The notes under the pieces are model-generated. The model ran no database searches and was not told the origin of the DNA. It saw only the letters and a program-made list of their open reading frames with translations. From the NCBI GenBank assembly GCA_016839405.1, contig JAEOUJ010000405.1, forward strand, positions 1-30,841: a stretch of 30,841 bases of DNA, written 5' to 3'. A program made the translations under genes and the position numbers. The stretch is from Candidatus Gerdarchaeota archaeon (GTDB taxonomy: Archaea; Asgardarchaeota; Heimdallarchaeia; JABLTI01). Of this stretch, positions 15,271 to 25,000 are shown in pieces. Within the stretch, counting starts at the first letter, position 1; the number at the start of each line of letters is the position of its first letter.

Positions 15271-18237
15271 ATGAAGCAATATAATAAGCGTTCATTTCTA
15301 CTTTTATCATTATTATTCTTATCAACAGTGTTACCATCCATATTAGTTAATTCTAATATAGAGGTAAAAAATTCTTCAGCAAAAATATTTGTAGAAGAAG
15401 TGTTTGATTTTAATGGTGATAACATACAAGATGAATTTATGGATTATGTGGAAAAAAAGGGTGAAACTATTATAAAAGCGGTTGTCCTTTTTGACCATAA
15501 AATCAATGGGATGGATAAATATCGATTGACTCAAAAAGGAGCTAGTATTTCTAGTGACGTGTGGGATTTAGGTCGAAGAATTTTAGTAACTACTCATAGT
15601 GATAATCTTGAATTAATTGGCAAAATACCTGGGGTATCACTAATAACTTCTGCAGAAAAAAGAACGATAATTGTCGTAATAGAAGGAAATGATTATTCAG
15701 ATTTAGAGATATTAGAACAATTTGATGGTTCAATGATATTTTGGGGAATTGGTTGTGCTTATGTCCCCTACTATTCTGGCATTGAAAATGATATTGATAG
15801 ACTTGGCGATTATTCCATAATTGCAGATATGACTGATATCAAATTTTATCCACAATCAACCTCTAAAAATACTGAAAATATTGTTTTTAATACAGCTACT
15901 GCTGATACAGCTGAATACATAAATGCTACAGCACTCTGGGATGATGGATATGATGGTAGTACTGCAAAAGTAGGTGTTATGGATACTGGAATAAATATTG
16001 ATCATAATGATATAGCTGGAAGAGTGATAGAAGCACAAAGCTTTGTTTTAACAATCTATGGACATCCAGAAGATGATCCTACAACAACCGATTATGAAGG
16101 ACATGGCTCTCATGTAACTGGAATCATTGCTGGAGATGGAACAAATAATCCGGATTACATTGGAATGGCTCCTGATACTAACATTTATTTTGCTAAAATT
16201 GGCGATCCAGCAACATCACTATGTGTTATAGCTGCTTTAGATTGGTTAGTTAATGACTTGGATGTAGATGTAATAAATTATAGTTATGGTGCTGAAGATG
16301 AAGTTGGTGTTGATGTTGTAGAAGCGACTTTTAGAAATGCTATTAGAAATAAAAATGTTGTATGTGTTACATCAACTGGAAATGAAGGTTATGAGGGTTT
16401 TTATTCAGTTGGAAGGCCTGCATCTCTTGATGATATTATATCTGTTGGTAATTTAGATACAACTGGTATACCTTTTGAAATAGCTCAAACTTCTAGTAAA
16501 GGTCCTACTTCAGATAATCACATGAAACCTGATATACTTGCTCCAGGAACTGAAATAATGTCATTAGCAGGTGGAGGTCAAGGTTATGAATCAAGAGGAG
16601 GTACTTCTATGGCATCTCCTCATGTTGTTGGTGGTATTGCTTTATTAATTGATGCTTGTAAAGATAAAGGAATTTCATATAATCCTGGTTTATTAAAAGC
16701 TGCCATTATGAATACTGCAGCTAAATTACCGTCTAATAATATTTTATCGGAAACACTTGGTTTAATTGATGTTGGACAAGCATGGCATTATATAGAAAAT
16801 GCTCCAGAAGTTAGCGGGTATCCACTTGTTGGTGCATGTAATCCATACAAACTTCCCTTACCTTTCTGGGAAACTATTATCCAAGGGCAAAGAGTTGAAC
16901 AATTCTTAACATGTGTCTCACCATACAAAAATTCCCTTTCATTAGAATTTACTGGAACAGCTGCACCATTAATCACCTATGAATTATATCAAATTCATTA
17001 TACAACATTATTTAGATTAGTAATTAATGTTACAAAAGATACACCACTTGGAATTTATACTGGTCAAGTAAACTTCAAGTATTCAACAAATGTTCTAGAC
17101 ACAGCTGAAATTGAATTTGAAGTAGTAGCTGGATCAGGAAAACGAATATTACTTAATTTTAGAACTACAAAAGATAAGGAAAATCATGAGAATTTTGGTA
17201 GATACAATGCATTTATCGATGATGCATATTCATCAGGTTATGCAATTTGTGACGAAAATGTCTATCTTGATTCTGGAGTGTTAAGTCAATATGATGCAGT
17301 TTGGATACCAGATCCTTTCAATTATTATTACCCAGAAGCATACAATTATACAGTAGATGTTATAGAAACTTGGAATCCCTGGACAGAAAATGAAAAATTA
17401 GCTCTTACATCTTATGTCGAAAATGGTGGCTCAGTTTTCATCAATTTTAATGGTTTGCATATTGTAGACGATGAGGATTTCGGACCACTTGTTTTCGGAA
17501 GCAATATAACAGTTATTAACGAATGGATTAGTCATTGGGGAATAACTGCATCAGATACATTATACTCTGGAGCAGCTCAATTAGTAAACATGAAAGGAAT
17601 TAGTGCATTAGCTGCTGGAGTAGACGCAATTGATCACTTAGGAACAACATTAGAAGTAACAGGTGATGCAATAACACTTACAGAGGAAACTGATGGTACT
17701 GAATTAAATACTATAGCAATCTACTTACATGATAGTGGTGGAAGAATTATAGTTATGGCAACAAATACTCCTTTGGATTCTATTGGATATATTAATGATT
17801 ATCATGAAGATGAAACACAAAATGATATTTTCGGTCAAAATATAATTAGATGGGTAACTGCAGAACACAGAATTCGACTACAAAACATTACTGCTGCTGA
17901 TAAAATCATTACTCTTCGTTATGAATATTTAACTGGTCCTGGTGCTGATTTTAGTGGTTATGTAATTAGACCTGATACCACTCAAGAAGATCTTGTATTT
18001 ACAGAAATAACTCCTGGAATTTGGGAAACATCGATTGCAAAAGCTAAGAAAGGAACTTATGAATTCATTGTTGAATGTGGACCTACCGGTGAAGATGAAT
18101 TTGATTATATAAAATACGATTATGGAACAGCTGGTGGTCTAGGTTTAGAACCTGTTTATGTTGTTTTAATTAGTGCTTTTGGCTTAGCAGGTTGGTTCTT
18201 AATTCAAAAGAAACAAAAAAGAAAACAGCAAGCTTAA
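15271..18237 (+). CDS. Membrane-anchored subtilisin-like serine protease (S8 family), copy 1
   Basis: A 988-residue secreted protease. Residues 7-27 are a signal peptide; about 65-130 look like an I9-type propeptide (VVLFDHKINGMDKYRLTQKG, GVSLITSAEKR). The S8 catalytic domain spans about 215-510, with the triad Asp238 (VGVMDTGI), His278 (GHGSHVTG) and Ser446 (GTSMASPHVVGG) and the oxyanion Asn371 (TGNEG). A beta-rich region near 530-615 is followed by a domain at about 620-850 that resembles the class I glutamine-amidotransferase-like fold (KRILLNFRTT, YDAVWIPDP, YVENGGSVFINFNG). A Gly-rich LGLEPVYVV segment and one membrane helix with a basic KKQKRKQQ tail end the protein, so it sits outside the cell, anchored by its C-terminus. 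The ATG has GAGGG about eight bases upstream. Confidence 0.93.
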   Translation: MKQYNKRSFLLLSLLFLSTVLPSILVNSNIEVKNSSAKIFVEEVFDFNGDNIQDEFMDYVEKKGETIIKAVVLFDHKINGMDKYRLTQKGASISSDVWDLGRRILVTTHSDNLELIGKIPGVSLITSAEKRTIIVVIEGNDYSDLEILEQFDGSMIFWGIGCAYVPYYSGIENDIDRLGDYSIIADMTDIKFYPQSTSKNTENIVFNTATADTAEYINATALWDDGYDGSTAKVGVMDTGINIDHNDIAGRVIEAQSFVLTIYGHPEDDPTTTDYEGHGSHVTGIIAGDGTNNPDYIGMAPDTNIYFAKIGDPATSLCVIAALDWLVNDLDVDVINYSYGAEDEVGVDVVEATFRNAIRNKNVVCVTSTGNEGYEGFYSVGRPASLDDIISVGNLDTTGIPFEIAQTSSKGPTSDNHMKPDILAPGTEIMSLAGGGQGYESRGGTSMASPHVVGGIALLIDACKDKGISYNPGLLKAAIMNTAAKLPSNNILSETLGLIDVGQAWHYIENAPEVSGYPLVGACNPYKLPLPFWETIIQGQRVEQFLTCVSPYKNSLSLEFTGTAAPLITYELYQIHYTTLFRLVINVTKDTPLGIYTGQVNFKYSTNVLDTAEIEFEVVAGSGKRILLNFRTTKDKENHENFGRYNAFIDDAYSSGYAICDENVYLDSGVLSQYDAVWIPDPFNYYYPEAYNYTVDVIETWNPWTENEKLALTSYVENGGSVFINFNGLHIVDDEDFGPLVFGSNITVINEWISHWGITASDTLYSGAAQLVNMKGISALAAGVDAIDHLGTTLEVTGDAITLTEETDGTELNTIAIYLHDSGGRIIVMATNTPLDSIGYINDYHEDETQNDIFGQNIIRWVTAEHRIRLQNITAADKIITLRYEYLTGPGADFSGYVIRPDTTQEDLVFTEITPGIWETSIAKAKKGTYEFIVECGPTGEDEFDYIKYDYGTAGGLGLEPVYVVLISAFGLAGWFLIQKKQKRKQQA

Positions 18238-18258
18238 ATCTTATCTAATTAAAATAAT

Positions 18259-18299
18259 AAGGATGAGTATTAAATACTCAATCCTTTAATTCTTTTTTT
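18259..18299 (+). terminator. Intrinsic terminator after subtilase copy 1
   Basis: AAGGAT-GAGTAT pairs with ATACTC-ATCCTT (18259-18286; one bulged A, loop TAA), 12 base pairs, and is followed by seven T residues at 18293-18299. Confidence 0.75.
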
Positions 18300-18379
18300 A
18301 AATTTATTAAAATGCAAAATCCAAGATTAAATAATAGCTTATCCTTTTACTTTATTACATAAAAATCAAAGAATCTATG

Positions 18380-18411
18380 TTTATAATCATAGCAGAAATA
18401 TTTTTCAATTA
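18380..18411 (+). promoter_or_regulatory. Promoter and conserved leader element of the second subtilase
   Basis: TTTATAA (18380-18386) followed after nine bases by AAATATTTTTCAATTA (18396-18411), identical to the element before copy 1. The shared element shows that the duplication included the promoter, or that both genes are read under the same control. Confidence 0.5.
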
Positions 18412-18461
18412 GGTCAATTATCACCTTTGATTAGCTACTAATTAATTAATGAGTGTTAATT

Positions 18462-21434
18462 ATGAAACGTGGAAAGATACTCTCGTTTTGTCTTCTATCA
18501 CTATTTCTAATAACAGCAGTTGCACCTTCAATATTAACCAATACAAATATTGAAGCGAAAATACCCACTGCTAAAATATATCAAATGTTAATTAATGATA
18601 AGAATGGTGATAAAATCCAAGACGAATTTTTGAGTGAAATAGAAGTAAAAGGTGAGACAATATTAGATGCAGTAGTATTATTTGATCACAAAATCACTGA
18701 AATGGATAAATATCGACTCACACAAATAGGTGCAATCCTATCAAGTAATACCTGGGATTTGGATCAAAGAATTCTAATAACTACTCATAGTAATAATTTT
18801 GAGAATATAGCAAATATTCCTGGTGTTTCTTTAATTACTTCTGCAGAAAAAAGAACAATTGCTATAGCTATTCAAGGTAGTGATTTTTCAGATCTTGCAG
18901 CATTAGAGCAATTTGATGATTCACACATATTCTGGGGAATTGGATGTGCTATAGTTAATTATTATTCAGGCATTGAAAATGACATAAATCTCTTAGGTGA
19001 TTATACTGTTATTGCAGATGCAACTGATGTCAGGTATATTGCTAAAGGAACAAATGAAAACACAGAACCAATTGAGTTTGGAATTAATACACTTGAAACT
19101 GCAGAGCAAATTAATGCTACAGCTCTTTGGGATGCAGGTTATGAAGGTTCAGGTGTTATTGTAGGAATACTTGATACAGGTATTAATAGTGCTCATAATG
19201 ATATTGCTGGTAGAGTGATTGATGCTGAGAGTTTTGTTTTGGAGATTTATGGCGCTGAATCAGATGATCTAACTACAGATGATATAAGTGGTCATGGCTC
19301 ACATGTTGCTGGAATTATTGCTGGTGATGGTACAAATAATCCTGCTAATATTGGTATGGCTCCAAAAACTGATATCTGTATGGCAAAGATTTTACCAGCT
19401 TCTCCAATGATTATGACTTTAGCTGCTCTAGATTGGCTTGTTAATGATAAAAGTGTTGATGTCATTAATTTTAGTTTTGGTGCTGCTGGAAGAACATGGT
19501 TGGATCCAGACCCAGTTGAAATTGCCTTTGATAATGCTGCTAAAAATGATGGAATTCTTTCAACAATTTCAGCTGGAAATGAAGGTTATAGTGGTTTTTA
19601 TACTATTAACACACCAGCATCAAGTGATGCTGTTATTGCTGTTGGCAATTTAGATACAACAGGTGTTCCTTTTGAAATAGATCAAACTTCAAGCAAAGGT
19701 CTTGTTGTTAATAATCATATGAAACCTGATGTTCTCGCTCCAGGTACTGATATAATATCCTTAAATCAGATCGGTCAAACCTATATTTCCCGAAGTGGGA
19801 CTTCAATGGCTGCTCCTCATGTAGCAGGTGCAATTGCACTCTTAATAGAAGCTTGTGTTGATCAAGGAATATCAATTAATCCAGGTTCACTTAAAGGTGC
19901 ACTTATGCATACTGCAGTTCCTCTTGCTTCTGAGAACACACTTTCAGAAACCTTAGGTATTATTGATGTTGGACAAGCTTGGCATTTACTTGATAATGCT
20001 CCTACAATTGATGGTAAACCTTTAGTAGGTGCTGGAAGTCCAAATGAACTACCATTACCATGGTGGGAAACTATTATCCAAGGACAAAGAGTTGAGCAAT
20101 TCTTTACATGTGTTTCACCATACAAAACAAGCCTATCTTTAGAAATCTCAGGAACAGCTGCTCCATATATAACATATGAACTTGTTACTGCACATTATAC
20201 TAGTATTTTCAGATTAGTTTTCAATATAACTGGAGATACACCACTTGGTATTTACACAGGTGAAATTAAATTCAAATACAAAACATATGTTTTAGATACT
20301 GTTGATATAGATTTTGAAGTTGTAAGCGGTCTTGGAAAACGTATGTTACTTAATTTCAGAACAACTAATTGGGTACAAGATCATGAGAAATATGGTCAAT
20401 ATGTACCATTCATCGAGGATCTTTATTCAATGGGATATCCTATTTGTGAAGAAAATGTTTATCTCGATTCAGGAGTTTTAGATCAATATGATGCGATATG
20501 GTTACCTGATCCCTTTAGTATTTTCTTCCCTGATAGATGGGATGAAGATTACACTGAAATGACAACATGGAATCAATGGACAGAAAGTGAAAAAACAGCT
20601 TTAACAAATTATGTGGAAAGTGGTGGTTCAGTTTTCATTTGTGCAAATGGTTATGCTGGTGAAGATATTTTTGATCCTCATGGTTTAGTTCCATATGGCA
20701 CAAATATTACAGCAGTTAATGATTGGACTGCACAATGGGGCATTACTATGACTGATGATATCTATGCTGGAACTAAACCTGTGGCAATAAGTATGAAAGG
20801 TATTCATGCTTTAGCTGCTGGTGTAAATGTAATTGATCATTTTGGTGCATTATTAGAAGTTACTGGTGAAGCTATAAGTTTAACAGAAACAATTAGTGGT
20901 TCTAAATACGATGCTTTAGCTATTTACCAAGATGATAGTGGTGGTCGTGTAATAATTATGTCAACTAACTTTAATCTCGATTCTGTTGGTTATATTAATA
21001 ATTATAATCTTGGAGAAACTCAAAACGATATTTTTGGTCAAAATTTAGTACGATGGGCAACTGCTGAACACAGAATTCGACGTCAAAACATCACTTCTGT
21101 TGATAAAACAATTACTCTCAGATATGAATATCTAGCTGGTCCTGGTGCTGACTTTAGTGGATACGTTGTAAGACCTGATACTACTCAAGAAGATCTTGTA
21201 TTTACAGAAATAACATCTGGTATTTGGGAAGCTACTATCTTAAATGCAAAAGAAGGTTATCATGAATTCTATGTCGAATGTGGTACCACTGGTGAAGATG
21301 ATTTTGATTATATCAATTACTATTATGAGAAATCTGGTGGTTTAGGTTTTGAATCACTTTATGTAGTTCTCATCAGCGCATTTGGCCTTGCTGGATGGTA
21401 TTTCATTCAAAAAATTAGAAAAAACAAAGAATAA
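18462..21434 (+). CDS. Membrane-anchored subtilisin-like serine protease (S8 family), copy 2
   Basis: A full-length paralogue of the preceding gene that aligns without gaps for roughly the first 300 residues. With the ATG at 18462 (990 aa) the triad is Asp238 (VGILDTGI), His278 (GHGSHVAG) and Ser448 (GTSMAAPHVAG), with Asn373 (AGNEG). It has the same signal peptide, propeptide-like region, beta region, amidotransferase-like domain (KRMLLNFRTT, YDAIWLPDP, YVESGGSVFICANG) and C-terminal LYVVLISAFGLAGW anchor with a basic tail. A GTG at 18453 is also possible, but the ATG matches copy 1. All active-site residues are kept, so both copies are probably active, perhaps with different substrate pockets. 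A strong terminator follows. Confidence 0.93.
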   Translation: MKRGKILSFCLLSLFLITAVAPSILTNTNIEAKIPTAKIYQMLINDKNGDKIQDEFLSEIEVKGETILDAVVLFDHKITEMDKYRLTQIGAILSSNTWDLDQRILITTHSNNFENIANIPGVSLITSAEKRTIAIAIQGSDFSDLAALEQFDDSHIFWGIGCAIVNYYSGIENDINLLGDYTVIADATDVRYIAKGTNENTEPIEFGINTLETAEQINATALWDAGYEGSGVIVGILDTGINSAHNDIAGRVIDAESFVLEIYGAESDDLTTDDISGHGSHVAGIIAGDGTNNPANIGMAPKTDICMAKILPASPMIMTLAALDWLVNDKSVDVINFSFGAAGRTWLDPDPVEIAFDNAAKNDGILSTISAGNEGYSGFYTINTPASSDAVIAVGNLDTTGVPFEIDQTSSKGLVVNNHMKPDVLAPGTDIISLNQIGQTYISRSGTSMAAPHVAGAIALLIEACVDQGISINPGSLKGALMHTAVPLASENTLSETLGIIDVGQAWHLLDNAPTIDGKPLVGAGSPNELPLPWWETIIQGQRVEQFFTCVSPYKTSLSLEISGTAAPYITYELVTAHYTSIFRLVFNITGDTPLGIYTGEIKFKYKTYVLDTVDIDFEVVSGLGKRMLLNFRTTNWVQDHEKYGQYVPFIEDLYSMGYPICEENVYLDSGVLDQYDAIWLPDPFSIFFPDRWDEDYTEMTTWNQWTESEKTALTNYVESGGSVFICANGYAGEDIFDPHGLVPYGTNITAVNDWTAQWGITMTDDIYAGTKPVAISMKGIHALAAGVNVIDHFGALLEVTGEAISLTETISGSKYDALAIYQDDSGGRVIIMSTNFNLDSVGYINNYNLGETQNDIFGQNLVRWATAEHRIRRQNITSVDKTITLRYEYLAGPGADFSGYVVRPDTTQEDLVFTEITSGIWEATILNAKEGYHEFYVECGTTGEDDFDYINYYYEKSGGLGFESLYVVLISAFGLAGWYFIQKIRKNKE

Positions 21435-21445
21435 GATTCATACTA

Positions 21446-21487
21446 AACGAAGATGCCTAATAGCTCTTCGTTCCTATTATTTTTTTT
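21446..21487 (+). terminator. Intrinsic terminator after subtilase copy 2
   Basis: AACGAAGA (21446-21453) is perfectly complementary to TCTTCGTT (21465-21472), with an 11-base loop, and a run of eight T residues ends at 21487. Confidence 0.8.
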
Positions 21488-21531
21488 GTTTTAACTATCT
21501 TTCACAAAATTTTGTTAGTTTTTACACATAC

Positions 21532-21579
21532 CGTATAACTTAATAAAGAATGATTTAACAGTTATACGAAAAATATAAC
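21532..21579 (+). promoter_or_regulatory. Inverted-repeat cluster and TATA box upstream of the profilin gene
   Basis: CGTATAAC (21532-21539) is perfectly inverted as GTTATACG (21561-21568), and a third half-site TATAAC (21574-21579) follows, overlapping an AAATATAA TATA box (21571-21578). A start site near 21600 would leave a 20-base leader with AGGAG at 21604-21608. The arrangement looks like an operator over the promoter. A GTATAA/TTATAC core also occurs at 7394-7408. Confidence 0.4.
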
Positions 21580-21619
21580 AGCATTGTTAAAATGAAAAAC
21601 GATAGGAGAATTATTTCCA

Positions 21620-21982
21620 TTGTCATTCGAATCAGAAGCTGCACGGTTACAAAGAGAAGGTATTGTTGGCGCGTTAGCATTAATTGGAGCTGATGGCCGA
21701 GTATATTGGCAAACACAAAATTGGCAAGTTGATGGTCCAACAATTATAGAAGCCTGGACAAAGAAAGCTCCTTGGATTGTTATTCAAGGAGTGAAATATT
21801 CAACAATTGATATAACCAATAGTCGACTTGTGTGTACTAATGTTCAACAACAAGGTCATATTGTTATAGCTAAAACACCTTTCTGGCAAGGTTTTATTAT
21901 GGCTTGGTGTTCACCAGCAAATCCTGTAAGGTTAGTTTATGTTGATATAGCAAAATTAGCTTCTACTGTAAAACCTGGATAG
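21620..21982 (+). CDS. Asgard profilin-like protein
   Basis: A 120-residue protein whose length and pattern match profilin. After an N-terminal amphipathic helix come GALALIGADGRVYWQTQNW (compare the profilin strand pair A-A-I-L-G-x-D-G-x-V-W-A-Q-S), a short helix, then IVIQGVKYSTIDI (the 'G-x-KY-x-x-I' strand), a QQQGHIVIAKT segment like the profilin 'G-x-x-I-x-K-T' strands, a FIMAW strand and a C-terminal helix ending KLASTVKPG. Trp30 sits where profilin's poly-proline-binding Trp31 lies and Phe3 is near the usual Trp3, so part of that site is kept. Profilins bind monomeric actin and proline tracts; Asgard versions are known to regulate actin. The start is TTG with AGGAG 11 bases before it. 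It converges with the poly-proline protein. Confidence 0.75.
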   Translation: MSFESEAARLQREGIVGALALIGADGRVYWQTQNWQVDGPTIIEAWTKKAPWIVIQGVKYSTIDITNSRLVCTNVQQQGHIVIAKTPFWQGFIMAWCSPANPVRLVYVDIAKLASTVKPG

Positions 21983-22001
21983 TTATTTCTTCTTACTAAT
22001 G

Positions 22002-22025
22002 ATGATTCTCATCTTTGGGAATCAT
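22002..22025. terminator. Hairpin between the convergent profilin and poly-proline genes
   Basis: ATGATTC (22002-22008) is perfectly complementary to GAATCAT (22019-22025) around a ten-base loop. The flanks are A/T-rich, without a clean T run on the plus strand, so it may end transcription from either side. Confidence 0.4.
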
Positions 22026-22054
22026 ATCATTTAATTATTTTAAAAAAATTATTT

Positions 22055-25000
22055 TTATTCATCAAAAATGTTTGATCCTTGTGTTTCATAGGCTTTAATG
22101 AAAATAGTCCCTTGTTCTACAACTTGTATATCTGATAGATCAATACCAGTAACATTCATATGGGAAAGATATGTGCCATATTCTGTTAACGATTGTATTT
22201 TTTTACCTACAATAAGTGTTTTCAGGATATTATGTGTACAAAGAGAATCTTTTAATCCAACACCAATTGTTCCAGTGACTGATTTAGAAATATCACTCAT
22301 TATTTCTTTTTCAAGTGCAGCATTTGTAAATAAGGCAATAATATCTCTCGATAGTTTTTCACTGATTAGCATAACAGGATTATCTGATAAAGATAATCCT
22401 AAACAAGTTCCAAGATGTCGACCATTAATACTTCTAACGCGAAGACAATCCAAGGGATAAATCTCAGATGGTTGAAAAATTCTAGAAGTATTTTTAAGAA
22501 TAACTTTCTTTTTAGTCATTTTCTCTATGCTTCCACCTGAAACAAATAATCTAAATGTATTAAGAATTTCATTTGGTAGAATTGGAAATCCTCTTTTTAA
22601 AGAATAATTAATTAAAGTTTTAGCTTTGAGTACTTCTCCTTCAGGTAGGTGTAGTTGTTTTGCGATAAGATACTTTACCAACCATAGTTGTTCTTTTGAA
22701 TCCTTTTCATTGATTTCAAGTCTTCTTACTAAATAATCAATTAATGATTTATTAGGTACCTCAGCATCTACTAACAATATTTTTCCTAATAATGGATGGT
22801 TAACAACAGAAATTATTGTGCCAATTTTCTGACCTTTACTATAACAACATTCTTTACCAATTAGTGAATTTTCATCTGTTAGATTTTTTCCATCCCATGG
22901 TGCTGTTCTATAAGGTTGAATTGCTATAATACAATCTTGTGAACAAATTAATGTTCCACGTTTCAATCTTAATTTATCTATTGGAACTATTCCAAGTATC
23001 TCAGGTGCAGGTGATTGTTCATCTTCTGGATAATCGATATTTCTAAAATTAGCAAATTCTTGTAATGTAGTTAAATGAAGTGCAACATCTCTTGGGATTT
23101 GTAATGATTCCATAACTTCATTAATAACATAATTTTTTCTCTTTTCAGCTGATTCTAATAATTCCTCTGTTACCCAAAGAGGTTTAATTTGATCAAATAT
23201 CTTATCTATTATTGTTTGATTGGCTGATAATTCTGATGTTAATATAAAACCAAGTCTATTTTTCTCATAAACTACAACTTCTTGTATATAACCTAAAAAC
23301 TCTCTAGTTGTATCACTTGATTGGTCAAATAATCCCTTTCCTGTTAATTTCCAAGCTTCAGTAGAGGCTTCCATTAATTTAGGTGAAATCATTGATAATT
23401 TTGTTGGTTTATCCACATCCTCAACGATTTCTCGTTGAGTTACTTCGGGAATTTTTCTTTCTTCAATCTGTTCTTCACTAGGTTCCTTAACAATTTCTTC
23501 TTTAATTTTTATTTCTGGAATTGTTACTTTTTGTCTTTCTCTAACAATTTTATCATCTGGTGGCGGGGGAGGAGGAGGTGGTGGTGGGGGTGGTGGCGGC
23601 GGTGGAGTTATTTCTTCTTTAATTTGTGCTGGTTCTAACTCTTGTTCTTCAATACTAGCTATCAATTCAGCTTCAGATTGAGTCATTTCCTCTATTTTAT
23701 CTTCATCCACAACAACTAGTTCATCAGTTAAACTTTCTAAACTATCACTAGTTTCTATTCCAAGCAATTCCTCGATATTAGTTTCTTCACATTCAGCTTG
23801 TATTTTTTGAGCTTGTTTAATATCTGAAGAAAGTTTAGTAATTTTTAACTTAGTTTTAGTAACAGCTTTTTGTTGTTGGGATTGATCAATTTCACTTTCA
23901 TCAATTAGTTTTTCTAACAGACCTTCAAAAGATTGAAAAATAATATTCCTAGTGGTGATATTCATATCTTTGCTTGATCCATTAACCTCAAAAGGCAAGT
24001 TAAAATCTTCCATACCTCCTATTATCTCTAAATTTATGTTAGGAACAAAGATAGGTTGAGGAGTTTCTGGTATAGTAAAATCTTTACTTATTTCTTCTAC
24101 TATATCCTCAATTTCTATAGTATCAATTGAATCAGTTGTATCAATTAAAAATAGACTAATAGGATCAATCATTTTGTCATCAAATTTCAATGATTGAAGT
24201 AGTGGATCAACTTCTCTTTTTGATTCCGAAACAGGAGTCACTTTTTCAGGTTTTGGAGGTGATGGTATATATTCATCTATGCCTATTTCAATTCCAAATT
24301 TCTCTGGAACAAAGAATTCAAGCGATTCATCAAAAGATAAAGTGTCTCTTCGCACTAATGATAAACAATTAGTATAATCTTTTATATCATCTAATAAAAG
24401 ACAGATATAATCTTTTAATTCATTTACCATTTGTTGATAATTAAGTAGTTGTTTAAAATCCGGCAAACCATTTTTTTGTTTTGTAGTGCTTATATCTAAT
24501 TGAGTTGTTTTTAAGGTTGCTAACATTTCTGCCATTGCATTACGATATTCCTTACGTAATGCTAATTCTTCATTTAAATCAGATATTACTTGCTGGAGTT
24601 CAATTTCAGTTGAAACACCATGTCCAAATGAGAATTTTAAATAATTTTCAAGAGTAAACTTTAACAATTCACCTTTTGTAGGATTTCTTTTTAGGTATTT
24701 TTGACGTGCTCCAAAACGATTTTCTGCCAATCGTAAATCAAATTCTAATGTTTCAATTTTTATTGCAGCAGTATCTGGATTAATTTTTTTCTCAGCTAGG
24801 AGAATTTTGACTTTATGCAAATTATGCTGCAAGTCTTGTATGTTTCTATCTAATTCTAAAATCTCTCTTCTAATTTTCATGTGCCGGAAAAAAGTCCTCG
24901 GAACTTTAAAGGTTGGTAATAAATCTTCAATAGAAATTTTTCCAACAAGTCGATCAGCACTTAAAGGAATCTCTCGAGCAAATACTGCTTTACGAAATTC

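Noticed and set aside
23435..23638. Plus-strand open frame rich in Trp, Arg and Phe opposite the proline tract.
   Set aside because: It is the antisense shadow of the poly-proline gene; its composition follows from the proline codons.
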